NCBI GenBank assembly: GCA_024235915.1
Contig: JACKLO010000018.1
Span: 62,001-126,000, forward strand
Origin: Burkholderiaceae bacterium
GTDB taxonomy: Bacteria; Pseudomonadota; Gammaproteobacteria; Burkholderiales; Burkholderiaceae_C
DNA: 64,000 nt
Reading direction: 5' to 3'
The translations under genes were made by a program, and so were the position numbers. The notes under the pieces were generated by a model. The model ran no database searches and was not told the DNA's origin. It was given only the letters and a program-made list of their open reading frames with translations. Within the stretch, counting starts at the first letter, position 1. The number at the start of each line of letters is the position of its first letter. Below are positions 55,005 to 63,737 of this stretch, one piece after another.

Positions 55005-55607
55005 ATGGAAGTCAAGCTCGACAAACAGTACCCGCTGCAGGCCAGCGTCGACCAGGCCTGGGCCATTCTTTCCGATGTGCGGGCCACGGCCGCCTGCATG
55101 CCGGGCGCGCAGATCACCGAGCAACTGGACGACACGCACTACAAGGGCATCGTCAAGAGCAAGATCGGCCCGGCCATGATGTCCTTCAACGGCGACATCG
55201 AGGTATTGGGCCTGGACGCATCCGCGCGCCAGCTGCAGATGCTGGGAAAGGGCGCGGACAAGGCCGGGTCGTCGGCGTCGATGAACCTGACCGCCCGCAT
55301 CGAACCGGGTGACACGCCCGACACCAGCCGCCTGGTGGGCGAGGCGGTGATCATCGTCAGCGGCAAGCTGGCCCAGTTCGGCAGCCGCCTGCTCGTGCCG
55401 GTGTCCGACGCCATGCTCAAGCAGTTCGCTGGCAACTTCGGCAACGCTGCTGCGGCAGTGGCCGCTGCCCAGGCGGTGGCCGAACAGCCGGGTGCAGCAC
55501 CTGCCGTCGCGCCGCCGGCACCTGCCCCCACGGAGCTCAACGCCCTGGCGCTGATGTGGGCCGTGGTCAAGGGCTGGTTCGCCAGGCTGTTCGGGCGCGG
55601 CGGCTGA
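55005..55607 (+). CDS. coxG: CoxG-family SRPBCC protein
   Basis: 200 residues. Residues 1-145 are the SRPBCC/CoxG domain (YPLQASVDQAWAILSDVRAT, CMPGAQITEQLDDTHYKGIV, KIGPAMMSFNGDIEV). An Ala/Pro linker leads to an aromatic-hydrophobic tail (ALMWAVVKGWFARLFGR) that may bind membrane. CoxG helps anchor or mature CO dehydrogenase and related molybdenum hydroxylases. No coxMSL genes are in the window, but a MobA-like molybdenum-cofactor transferase starts 1 nt downstream, which supports a link with a molybdoenzyme. Confidence 0.82.
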   Translation: MEVKLDKQYPLQASVDQAWAILSDVRATAACMPGAQITEQLDDTHYKGIVKSKIGPAMMSFNGDIEVLGLDASARQLQMLGKGADKAGSSASMNLTARIEPGDTPDTSRLVGEAVIIVSGKLAQFGSRLLVPVSDAMLKQFAGNFGNAAAAVAAAQAVAEQPGAAPAVAPPAPAPTELNALALMWAVVKGWFARLFGRGG

Positions 55608-55608
55608 G

Positions 55609-56277
55609 GTGCCCGTGCCGGCCGCCAGCGGGCGGCTTGCGGCCCTGGTGTTGGCCGCCGGCAGCGCGTCGCGTCTCGGTAGCCGACCCAAGTGCCTGCT
55701 CGAACTCGACGGCGTGCCCTTGCTGCGCCGTCTGGTCGATGCGCTGGTCGGCGCCGCCATCGACGATGTGACCGTCGTCCTCGGCCACTACGCTGACCGG
55801 GTCGCACCCGCGCTGGCCGGTGCGCCGGTGCGCGTCGTGATCAATCCTCAGCCTCAGGACGGGCAGACCACTTCCCTGCGCGTCGGCCTGGCCGCCTTGC
55901 CTGACGACCCGGTCGACGTGATGGTGGCGCTGGCCGATCAGCCCGGGCTCGAGGCGCCCGACCTGGCCGCGCTGTACGCCGCGTGGCAGCACCGACCGGC
56001 GGGCCTCGACGTGCTGGTGCCGCGTGTGGCCGGTCAGCGTGGCAATCCGGTGGTGATGTCGGCTCGCGTGCGCCGCGAGTTGCTGGCCGCCCCGGCCGAC
56101 ATGGGGGCCCGGCAGTGGCAGGTTGCCCATCCCCGGCAGGTGGGCTGGTTCGACAGCGACAACGCCCACTTCTGTCTCGATGTCGACACCGGGGACGACC
56201 TCGAACGGTTCCAGCGCCTCACAGGCCGCAGCCTGGCCTGGCCGCCCGGGCTCAGCGCAGGTCCACCTGGTCGCTGA
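55609..56277 (+). CDS. MobA-like nucleotidyltransferase (molybdenum cofactor cytidylyltransferase type)
   Basis: 222 residues, GTG start 1 nt after coxG. The NTP-transferase motif LAALVLAAGSASRLGSRPK (LAAGxSxRxGxxK) and the metal-binding ALADQPGL are clear. MocA/MobA-type proteins add CMP or GMP to molybdopterin, needed by xanthine and CO dehydrogenase-type enzymes. Sugar-nucleotide transferases share the fold, but the CoxG neighbour favours the cofactor role. The last 26 nt overlap the convergent TPM gene end. Confidence 0.85.
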   Translation: MPVPAASGRLAALVLAAGSASRLGSRPKCLLELDGVPLLRRLVDALVGAAIDDVTVVLGHYADRVAPALAGAPVRVVINPQPQDGQTTSLRVGLAALPDDPVDVMVALADQPGLEAPDLAALYAAWQHRPAGLDVLVPRVAGQRGNPVVMSARVRRELLAAPADMGARQWQVAHPRQVGWFDSDNAHFCLDVDTGDDLERFQRLTGRSLAWPPGLSAGPPGR

Positions 56278-56770
56278 GTTCGTTCGGGTTCGACGTGCCC
56301 TCGGCCAGCGGGAAGTGCTGCACCAGCAGGGCTTCGACGGCGTCGATGGCGGCCATCAGCCCGGCTTCGTAACGCCCCGCGCGGAAAGCCTCGCCCATGC
56401 CGGCCAGCACCTGCTGCCAGTGCGCTTCCGGCACCTGCCTGGACAGCCCGCGATCGGCCACGATCTCGATCGCGTGCTCTGCCAGCAGCAGGTAGATCAG
56501 CACGCCGTTGTTGTGCTCGGTGTCCCACACCCTCAGCTTGCCGAACAGCGTGATGGCGCGGTCGCGCGCACTCAGGCCTTGCCACAGGTAGGACAAGGGC
56601 AGCCCGGCCTCGACGCTGATGCGGATTTCCCCGCTGTGGCGGCGCTCGCTGCCGGCCACGCGCGCAGCCAGCCGGTCCAGCGCGGCATCGTCCAGCGCAC
56701 GTCTGGTGTCGGTGTCGTCGAGCCAGCGGTGTCTCAGCATGCGCAGCAGGCCGTGGGCGGAGCGCGTCAT
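56252..56770 (-). CDS. TPM-domain protein, soluble
   Basis: 172 residues from the ATG at 56770, which overlaps the stop of the upstream TPM gene (ATGA). The domain core includes RHSGEIRISVEAGLPLSYLW, RVWDTEHNNGVLIYLLLAEH and AIEIVADRGLSRQVPEAHWQ, as in the TPM_phosphatase family. No signal peptide. These proteins occur with LemA and a membrane-bound TPM partner, as here; proposed roles are in membrane-protein quality control, not established. Confidence 0.85.
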   Translation of the reverse strand: MTRSAHGLLRMLRHRWLDDTDTRRALDDAALDRLAARVAGSERRHSGEIRISVEAGLPLSYLWQGLSARDRAITLFGKLRVWDTEHNNGVLIYLLLAEHAIEIVADRGLSRQVPEAHWQQVLAGMGEAFRAGRYEAGLMAAIDAVEALLVQHFPLAEGTSNPNELSDQVDLR

Positions 56771-57681
56771 CACCAGTCCCCCGACGCGCCGCCGCCGCCA
56801 AAATCGCCCCCGCCGCCGGCGCTGAATCCGCCGCCACCGCCAAAACCACCTCCGCCGAAACCGCCACCACCCCAACCACCATGGTCGCCCCCCGGGCCGA
56901 AGATGATGGGCGGCCCGCTGCGGTGGCGGCCAGCACGGGTGATGTTGCGCGCGCTGCTCCCGATGCCGAACAGCCCCACCAGCACCACCGAGGCCAGCAT
57001 CGCGCCGGCGGCCAGCAGCACGTTGGCGGTGACCATCCAGGCGATGCCGCCGGAGAACGCCGAGGTGGCCAGCGTGCCCAGCTTGCGGCCGAAGACACCC
57101 GTCATCACGGTGCCGATCACCGGCACCACGATGAAGAAGAACATCAACAGTTCCTCGACCTGCCAGCCGGTGTCGGCCACCGACTTCTTGGCCGGCGCCG
57201 GCAACGCCTCACCGCGGATGCGGGCGATGAGCTGGTCCACCGCCGCGTCCAGCCCGCCGGCGTAGTCGCCGGCGCGGAAGGCCGGGGCGATGGCGCGGTC
57301 GATGATCTGCCGCGCCGCCAGGTCGGGAATGGCGCCTTCCAGCGCCTTGGCCGGCGCGATGCGGATGCGGCGGTCGTCCTTGGCCACGACGATGAGCACA
57401 CCGTCGCCCACGTCGCGCCGGCCGATCTTCCAGGCGTCGCCCAGGCGCTGCACGTAGTCGCTGATGTCCTCCGGCGCGGTGCTGGCCACCAACAGCACCA
57501 CGATCTGCGGGCCGGCCTCGGCCTCGAAGGCGGCCAGTTTCTGTTCCAGCGCGGCGATGCGGTCGGCCGGCAGCGTGCCGGTCTGGTCGATCACGCGCGC
57601 CGTCAGCGGCGGCACCGGCAGCACGCCCTGCGCCCACGCCGGGAGGGCCAGCGCGAGCCACAGCACCAGGAGGCGGATCAC
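56770..57681 (-). CDS. TPM-domain membrane protein with Gly-rich tail (YgcG-like)
   Basis: 303 residues. Signal peptide ends at AWAQ near residue 18; the TPM domain follows (RVIDQTGTLPADRIAALEQK, APEDISDYVQRLGDAWKIGR, GDGVLIVVAKDDRRIRIAPA). Two membrane segments lie near 175-195 and 213-235. The C-terminus is a Gly/Phe tail (GGWGGGGFGGGGFGG) ending in GGASGDW, a typical YgcG feature. It is the middle gene of lemA-TPM-TPM on the minus strand, 1 nt after lemA. Confidence 0.88.
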   Translation of the reverse strand: MIRLLVLWLALALPAWAQGVLPVPPLTARVIDQTGTLPADRIAALEQKLAAFEAEAGPQIVVLLVASTAPEDISDYVQRLGDAWKIGRRDVGDGVLIVVAKDDRRIRIAPAKALEGAIPDLAARQIIDRAIAPAFRAGDYAGGLDAAVDQLIARIRGEALPAPAKKSVADTGWQVEELLMFFFIVVPVIGTVMTGVFGRKLGTLATSAFSGGIAWMVTANVLLAAGAMLASVVLVGLFGIGSSARNITRAGRHRSGPPIIFGPGGDHGGWGGGGFGGGGFGGGGGFSAGGGGDFGGGGASGDW

Positions 57682-57682
57682 C

Positions 57683-58285
57683 TTACTTGCCGAACTCGAC
57701 CTTGGGCGGCTGCGAGATCTGGGCTTGGTTCTGCACCGTGAAGCTGGGCTTGACGTCGTAGCCGAAGACCTTGGCCGTCAGGTTGCTGGGAAAGCTGCGC
57801 GCCAGCACGTTGTAGTCCTGGACGCTCTGGATGTAGCGGTTGCGCGCCACGGTGATGCGGTTCTCGGTGCCCTCGAGCTGCACGCGCAGGTCCTGGAAGG
57901 CCTGGTTGGCCTTCAGGTTCGGGTACTGCTCCACCACCACCATCAGCCGCGACAGTGCGCTGGAGAGTTCGCCCTGCGCCTGCTGGAACCGGTTGAAGGC
58001 CTCGGGGTTGTTGGCCAGCTCCGGCGTGGCCTGGATGGACGTGGCCTTGGCCCGCGCCTCGACCACCTTGGTCAGCGTTTCCTGTTCGAAGTCGGCCTCG
58101 CCCTTGACCGTGGCCACGATGTTGGGGATCAGGTCGGCGCGCCGCTGGTACTGGTTGAGCACCTCGGCCCAGCCGCTCTTGACCTGCTCGTCCAGGCGCT
58201 GGAAATCGTTGTAGCCGCAGCCGGTCAGGCTCAGGCCGAGGGCCAGCAGGGCCAGGGCGGCCAGGCGGCGCAGGGGGGTGGGCAT
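57683..58285 (-). CDS. lemA: LemA-family lipoprotein
   Basis: 200 residues from the ATG at 58285, preferred because GGAG stands 6 nt upstream; two upstream in-frame ATGs (58291, 58303) lack this. Lipobox LSLTGCGY with Cys23. The LemA core is a coiled helical bundle (NDFQRLDEQVKSGWAEVLNQ, RRADLIPNIVATVKGEADFE, EGTENRITVARNRYIQSVQD). First gene of the lemA-TPM-TPM operon. Anchored in the envelope; molecular role not established. Confidence 0.9.
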   Translation of the reverse strand: MPTPLRRLAALALLALGLSLTGCGYNDFQRLDEQVKSGWAEVLNQYQRRADLIPNIVATVKGEADFEQETLTKVVEARAKATSIQATPELANNPEAFNRFQQAQGELSSALSRLMVVVEQYPNLKANQAFQDLRVQLEGTENRITVARNRYIQSVQDYNVLARSFPSNLTAKVFGYDVKPSFTVQNQAQISQPPKVEFGK

Positions 58286-58449
58286 GGGCATCTCCAGGGT
58301 CATCGCTTCGTCTGTGGAGGTGGGGGCGTTGGCTTGGGGTTCAACGTCGCAGGCACTGTACCGCCTGCCTGCGGGGGGCCACCGAAAGGGCGCGCGGTGG
58401 CGAAGCGTTGACGGAGCGGTGGCGGAACGGTGGCTGTCTAGATTGAGGC

Positions 58450-60765
58450 ATGACCCTGACGACCCCCAGCTTTCCCTGGCCGCCCGCCGCTCGGCGCCGT
58501 CCCCCGACCGTTGGCCGCGTGCATCTGGCCTCGGGCCTCGCCGCGTTCGCCTTGGCGAGCGCCTTCCCACAGACGGCACAGGCGCAGACGCCCCCGGATG
58601 CCAGCCTGCCGCCCTGCCTCACGGTGGCCGGCGAGTCGTTCGGGGCATGCCCGAAGACCGATCCTGCGGTGACGGCCGAGGCCTCCGGCCGCTTTGCCGC
58701 GGGCGGCTCGCTGGTGGTCACCACCGTGCCCACCGACCCTGTCTGCTACGCCAACTACGGTGGCACCTGGGACCCCGGCACCTGCTACCCCTCGGTGCTG
58801 GCGCCGCAGGTGATCGGCTGTGCCTACATCGACCGGCTGGACGGCAACGCGTTCAAGGAAGGGCCCTGCGGCGCCGCGCTCTACCGTTCCACGGCGGGCC
58901 TGCCGAGCCAGCTCTGGGAGTACGCACCGGTCAACCAGACGCCGCCGGGCACCCACCCGGAAGCGGTGGTCAACAGCTGCGCCGGCAGCGGCAACTTCAG
59001 CTTCTACATCTTCGGCGGCAACAACCTGATCCCCGAGGCGCGATGGATCAACCACGGCCCGCAGTTCCTGGAATGCCGGGTCAGCTTCAAAGGGCCGCGG
59101 CCCGATGGTCTGTACGGGCCCACCTGGGTCAAGATGCGCGCCGGCATCACGCAGGCCAACGGCACCGGCTCGGCGGTGGGCAAGGTCTCCGAGTTCTACG
59201 TCCCGATCGACGGTGACGAACGGACCTCCGACGTGGCCGTGTCGGGCGACGCCACGATCAGCGAGCTGAACTGGGACGAGGGCCGGCTGTTCGCCACCTA
59301 CCGGGCACGCGTCACGGTGGCCAGCGGCACCGCCAACCACGTCAAGTTCCGCATGGCGCTGCCCAGCGTGATGATGATCGAGCGCGTCACGCGCGAGAAC
59401 TGCCCCGACAACGTGGATCCCCAGCCGGACACGCTGTTCGGCACCAAGAAGGTCGGCGGCTCGGTCCAGTGCGCCTGGGACAGCCTGCAGGGGCCGTTCA
59501 CGGCCAGCGTCGAGGTGGTGGCGCGCATCCTCGACGCCACCGACCTCGACGCGATCCAGCGTGGACAGGACCTGCAGAACTTCCAGGATGCCGTGCGCGT
59601 CAACGAGCAGACCGTCAAGCTGCGTGGCGTGCTGCTGGACGTGTCCGCCGACGAGGACACCGACCCGGACAACAACCTGGTCCAGCTGGCGCTGGACATC
59701 CCGTTCCGCCCCTATGGCTACCAGGACACCGCCGCCGCGATGGCCGCGCTCGCTCCCTACTTCAACTACCGAGAGGCGCTGGCACCCGGCGAATCCGCCC
59801 AATGCGATGCTTATGCCAACGACATCTGGACGCGCCTGAAGCGCATCCGCGCCGACCACCCGGAGGCCTTCGCCGACCTGTCGTTCGGCCGCATCACCAG
59901 CGGGACGTACAGAATCCCGATCACCGGCAACGAGGCCGGGCACGTCGGCATCGTCGTCTATCGCAAGGGCAGCCACTACCGGGACAGCGGCATCATCGTC
60001 CACGGCCTGCCGTTCCCGAACCCACGGATGTGGGCCAAGAGCACCGTGGGCGATGGCTCGCTGTTTGCCGCCGCGGACACGGGGCCCCTGTACTGGACCT
60101 GGGTCCCACCAGGGTGGCTGTTCCAGACCCATGCCGACGCCTTCGGTGCCGTCACCGGCAGCGTGCCGCACAAGGAAGGCGGCGGGGTCGACGGGTTCGA
60201 GGGGGCCTACCTGGACAACGCCGCCGAGTTCACCTACGACAGTTCGGCGGTACAGGAAGGCGCCAGGGACCCACAGACCTGCCCCGTCACGCCTGACGCC
60301 GTGGTCGTGACGACGCAGAGCCCGGTGGAGATTTCGCTGACGAACGCGAAGGGGCAACGGCTGCAGACGGAGAACGGCCGCATCGCCGTGCTGGCGTTCG
60401 ACCAGACCATCCAGGCCATGGCCACGCCGCACGACGACGGCAGCTTCGGCTGGACCCTGCTGCTGCCCCGCGACACCTATCAGATCACCCTGACCGGCAG
60501 CGGCACCGGCGCCTACACCTTCACGCGCACCACCTTCGACGCCGACAACCAGCCTGTCGACGAGGTCGTCAATGGCCAGACGGTGCCGGGTCAGGTGGAC
60601 CGGTTCACGCTCTCGGCCCCGCCACCCAGCGCCTTCCCGCCGCCGGGGTCTGGCGGTGGCAGCCTGGTGGCCGTGGACCTGCTCGCCGGACTGGGTGCGG
60701 CGCTGGCCCTGACGCTGGGGGGCCGGCGCCGACGCCGGCGCGCGGCGCGGCCGCCAACGGCCTGA
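58450..60765 (+). CDS. Large secreted protein of unknown function with GlyGly-CTERM-like tail
   Basis: 771 residues. A long basic start and hydrophobic stretch end at TAQAQ near residue 46 (signal peptide). The tail, from residue 730, has GSGGGSLVAVDLL, a hydrophobic helix and an Arg cluster, matching the GlyGly-CTERM signal that rhombosortase cleaves. Residues 60-230 are Cys-rich; 250-420 look like a beta-sandwich of the DUF11 type. Around 450-520, Cys452 (AQCDAYAND) starts a helix and His498 (EAGHVGIVVYRKG) starts a strand, the order of a papain- or transglutaminase-like active site, with Asp512 as a possible third residue. Enzymatic activity is speculative. No family recognised. Confidence 0.75.
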   Translation: MTLTTPSFPWPPAARRRPPTVGRVHLASGLAAFALASAFPQTAQAQTPPDASLPPCLTVAGESFGACPKTDPAVTAEASGRFAAGGSLVVTTVPTDPVCYANYGGTWDPGTCYPSVLAPQVIGCAYIDRLDGNAFKEGPCGAALYRSTAGLPSQLWEYAPVNQTPPGTHPEAVVNSCAGSGNFSFYIFGGNNLIPEARWINHGPQFLECRVSFKGPRPDGLYGPTWVKMRAGITQANGTGSAVGKVSEFYVPIDGDERTSDVAVSGDATISELNWDEGRLFATYRARVTVASGTANHVKFRMALPSVMMIERVTRENCPDNVDPQPDTLFGTKKVGGSVQCAWDSLQGPFTASVEVVARILDATDLDAIQRGQDLQNFQDAVRVNEQTVKLRGVLLDVSADEDTDPDNNLVQLALDIPFRPYGYQDTAAAMAALAPYFNYREALAPGESAQCDAYANDIWTRLKRIRADHPEAFADLSFGRITSGTYRIPITGNEAGHVGIVVYRKGSHYRDSGIIVHGLPFPNPRMWAKSTVGDGSLFAAADTGPLYWTWVPPGWLFQTHADAFGAVTGSVPHKEGGGVDGFEGAYLDNAAEFTYDSSAVQEGARDPQTCPVTPDAVVVTTQSPVEISLTNAKGQRLQTENGRIAVLAFDQTIQAMATPHDDGSFGWTLLLPRDTYQITLTGSGTGAYTFTRTTFDADNQPVDEVVNGQTVPGQVDRFTLSAPPPSAFPPPGSGGGSLVAVDLLAGLGAALALTLGGRRRRRRAARPPTA

Positions 60766-60836
60766 CCCCTCCGGCCCCGCCGCTTTGGGGGGCCATCCCG
60801 CGGAGCGATGGCCATGCTGCCTACACTCGGTGGCCC

Positions 60837-63737
60837 ATGGACCGCCCGGCAGCGCAGCAACTCGAGCCCCTGGCCGCCAACCGGCCGCCGGGTGTGCGCT
60901 GGACGGTACGCCTGCTGGGCCGTGTCGAGGTTCAGGGCCCCGCGGGCGTCGTGCGCCATTGGCACAGCCGCGCCGTGGCGGAGTTGCTGGCGCGTCTGGC
61001 GCTGGAGCCGCGCCGCGACCACCCGCGCGAGGAACTGGCCACCCTGCTCTGGCCCGAGGCCGATGGCGAATCGGCACGACGCCGTCTGCGCCAGGCGCTG
61101 TCCATCCTGCGCCGGCAGCTCGACGGCGACGCCGTGCCCGACCGCCCCTGGTTGATCGCCGACCGCCAGGCCATCCGCCTCCTGCCGGGTGTGCTGGACA
61201 GCGATGTTGCGCGGTTCCTACGTGCCGTCCAGGACACCGATGCTGCGGCCGCGGCCGAGGCCTGGCGTGGCGAATTCATGCCGGGCCACTACAGCGAATG
61301 GGTGCTCGACGAGCGGGCGCGCCTGCTGGCGCTGCGCGATCGCCTGTTGCCGTCGGACGCGGCGCCCGCCGAGGCTGCCACGCCGAAGTCCCTGGCGCCG
61401 CCGCCGTCGCCCACCGCGCCGGCCCCGGTGGCCACGGCCGACTGGACCGACGGCCCGGCCACGGCCCTGCCCGCGTACTGGACGCAGGCGCATGGCCTGG
61501 CGGACCGTGTCGCCGAGGTGCACCAGCGCCTGCGGCACTGCCGGATGCTCAGCCTCGTTGGCCCTGGGGGCACGGGCAAGACCCGGCTGGCCGTGGAGGC
61601 CGCCCGCGGGCCGGCGTTGCCCGGGCCGGCGCATTTCGTGTCGCTGGCTGGCGTGGAGACCGCCGTGGCGCTGTGGGAGACGCTGGCTAGCGCCCTGGCG
61701 CCCGGTGCGGCGGCGATGGCACCGGCCCAGGTCGTCGCCCGCTGCGCTCGCATGACCGGCCTGCTGCTGCTCGACAACGCCGAGCAGCTGGCCCCCGACG
61801 CCGTCGATGCCCTGGCTTCACTGCTGCGTCAGGCCCCGGGGCTGGCGGTGCTGGTCACCACCCGCCGCCCGCTGGGTCTGGACGGCGAGGCGCTGATGCC
61901 GGTGGCGGGGCTGGCGGTGCCGCCGGAGGCTGCAGAGGGCGCAGAGGCCGCAGAGGGCGTGGCGGGTGAGGAGGGCGACGAAGCGGGTGATGCCCGTCTG
62001 GCCGGCCGCTTCCCCGGCCTGGCCCTGTTCCTCGACCGTGCCCGCGCGGCCCGTGCCGATTTCCACCTCACTGAAGGCAACCGCGCGGCAGTGCTGGCGC
62101 TGGTCCGCCGCCTGGACGGCCTGCCGCTGGCGCTGGAGCTGGCGGCGTCCCGCCTGCGGGCCCTGCATCCCCGAGAACTGCTGCAGCACCTGGACGCTGG
62201 CAACGGCTCGCCGATGCTGGACCTGCTGGCCCGCCCCGGCGGTGCCGGCCGGCGGGCCCACCGCCATGCGTCCATGCGGGAGGTGGTGTCCTGGAGCTGG
62301 CATCAGCTGTCCCCGCCCGCGCAGCGGCTGCTGCAACTGCTGTCGGTGCTGCGCGCACCCGTCACGCCGGCCATGGCGGATGCGCTCTGGCGCGCGCTGG
62401 GGCCTGCGGATGCCGGCGTGACGGGGGTGCTGACGGAGCTGCTGGACGCCTCGCTGCTGCAGCGTGCCGACGGCGATGGCGCGGGTCCGCTGCAGCTGAT
62501 GCAGCCGACCCGCGAGTTTGCCGCCGAACAGGTGCCGGCCCCGTTGGTGCTGCAGGTGCGTGCCGCCCTTCGCGCCTGGCTGACCGCCACGTTCGAAGCC
62601 CGCCTGCCGCGGGACCAGGCTCAGCTGGTGCCGGAATGCGCGCATTTGCGCGAGCTGTTGACGCTGGCGCCCGGCGAAGCCGGTGATGCGGCCGCCGCCG
62701 CGGCATTGGTGGACCTGGCCTGGGCCGCGATGTCCAGTTTCAACGTGGCCATGCCGGGCAAGGCCATCCTGAGCGGGCTGGAAGCCGCGCTGGAGTTGCT
62801 GGACAAGGTGGCGGGCGAACCGGTTGCGGCCGGCGCAAAGAGCGCGGACGCGGCGGGGCGGCTGCGGCGTTGCCGTGCCCGCCTCATGCGCGGCCACTTC
62901 AGCAGCGATGCGGAGGCCGTGCAGCAATGGGTCGGCCCCGCCGTGGTCCTGGCCGACGATGCCGCCGAGCTGGCGTACGCCGAGGGCTTGCTGGGGATGG
63001 CGGACTGCTACCGCGGCGCGTCGGCCGCTGACGTGCTCGCCCGTCTGGCCGCGGCCGAAGCCCGGGCGCGTGGCGCCGGCGCCCTGCGGGTGCTGGCCCT
63101 GGTCCTGCGCAGCCGCGCAGCGGTGCTGGTCAACGCCTGTCAGGACTACGCGGCCGCGGCGCTGGCGATGGAGGAATCGCTGGCCATCGCCCGCAGCCGC
63201 GGCGACGAAGCCCTGGTGAGCCTGCGCGAGGTGGATCTGGCCGCCGTGCTCTGCGGCCTGGGCCGCTGGGATGCGGCGGTCGCCACGCTGGAAGCCTGCA
63301 TCGAACGCAGCCGGCAGCAGGGCTTGCAGACGGTGTGGGTGTCAGCGCAGCAGCAGGTGGGGCGTGTGCACCTGAACCGGCGCCGCTGGCCGGCCGCCGA
63401 ATCTGCGTTGCGGGTCGCCGAAACGGTGCATCGCAGCCTGGGATACACCGCGCGGCACGAGGTCTTGGCCCACCTGGCGGAGGCCTGGCTGATGCAGGGC
63501 CGCGATGCCCGGGATGCGGCCCTGCTCATGGGCCACGGGGTGGCCGCGTGGCAGCGGGCCGCCGTCATCAACCCGATCCAGGCGCGCGAACTGCGCCGGG
63601 CGCGTCGCAAGCTGGGCCTCGCCCTCGGCGGGGCCCGGGTCGCGCGGGGTTGGCTGGCCCAGGGCGCGGCCCTGGCCGTCGCCGACGTCGATGCGCTGGT
63701 CGACCGCGTGCACGCCGGCGCGCCTGCGCCGCAATGA
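60837..63737 (+). CDS. SARP/NB-ARC-like regulator with TPR tail
   Basis: 966 residues. Residues 20-170: winged-helix OmpR-like DNA-binding unit followed by a BTAD-like helical stretch (WTVRLLGRVEVQGPAG, HSRAVAELLARLALEPRRDH, ESARRRLRQALSILRRQLDG). Residues 235-450: ATPase with Walker A GPGGTGKT (242-249) and LLLLDNAEQLAPDA (Walker B). Residues 620-950: helical, TPR-like (AALAMEESLAIARSRGDEAL). This is the AfsR/STAND layout, common in actinobacteria but less so in proteobacteria. An acidic Glu/Ala insert at about 362-382 comes from a 9-bp DNA repeat. Probably controls neighbouring genes; the target is unknown. Confidence 0.8.
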   Translation: MDRPAAQQLEPLAANRPPGVRWTVRLLGRVEVQGPAGVVRHWHSRAVAELLARLALEPRRDHPREELATLLWPEADGESARRRLRQALSILRRQLDGDAVPDRPWLIADRQAIRLLPGVLDSDVARFLRAVQDTDAAAAAEAWRGEFMPGHYSEWVLDERARLLALRDRLLPSDAAPAEAATPKSLAPPPSPTAPAPVATADWTDGPATALPAYWTQAHGLADRVAEVHQRLRHCRMLSLVGPGGTGKTRLAVEAARGPALPGPAHFVSLAGVETAVALWETLASALAPGAAAMAPAQVVARCARMTGLLLLDNAEQLAPDAVDALASLLRQAPGLAVLVTTRRPLGLDGEALMPVAGLAVPPEAAEGAEAAEGVAGEEGDEAGDARLAGRFPGLALFLDRARAARADFHLTEGNRAAVLALVRRLDGLPLALELAASRLRALHPRELLQHLDAGNGSPMLDLLARPGGAGRRAHRHASMREVVSWSWHQLSPPAQRLLQLLSVLRAPVTPAMADALWRALGPADAGVTGVLTELLDASLLQRADGDGAGPLQLMQPTREFAAEQVPAPLVLQVRAALRAWLTATFEARLPRDQAQLVPECAHLRELLTLAPGEAGDAAAAAALVDLAWAAMSSFNVAMPGKAILSGLEAALELLDKVAGEPVAAGAKSADAAGRLRRCRARLMRGHFSSDAEAVQQWVGPAVVLADDAAELAYAEGLLGMADCYRGASAADVLARLAAAEARARGAGALRVLALVLRSRAAVLVNACQDYAAAALAMEESLAIARSRGDEALVSLREVDLAAVLCGLGRWDAAVATLEACIERSRQQGLQTVWVSAQQQVGRVHLNRRRWPAAESALRVAETVHRSLGYTARHEVLAHLAEAWLMQGRDARDAALLMGHGVAAWQRAAVINPIQARELRRARRKLGLALGGARVARGWLAQGAALAVADVDALVDRVHAGAPAPQ
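61932..61958 (+). repeat. Three 9-bp tandem units inside the regulator gene
   Basis: GCAGAGGGC, GCAGAGGCC, GCAGAGGGC follow one another, with a partial unit before them. The period of nine keeps the reading frame and encodes an Ala-Glu-Gly rich insert between the ATPase strands. Short units of this kind can expand and contract by slippage. Confidence 0.7.

Noticed and set aside
58438..61077. Minus-strand open frame of 879 codons
   Set aside because: Antisense to the secreted protein gene, whose signal peptide and sorting tail are clear. Composition is that of a shadow frame.
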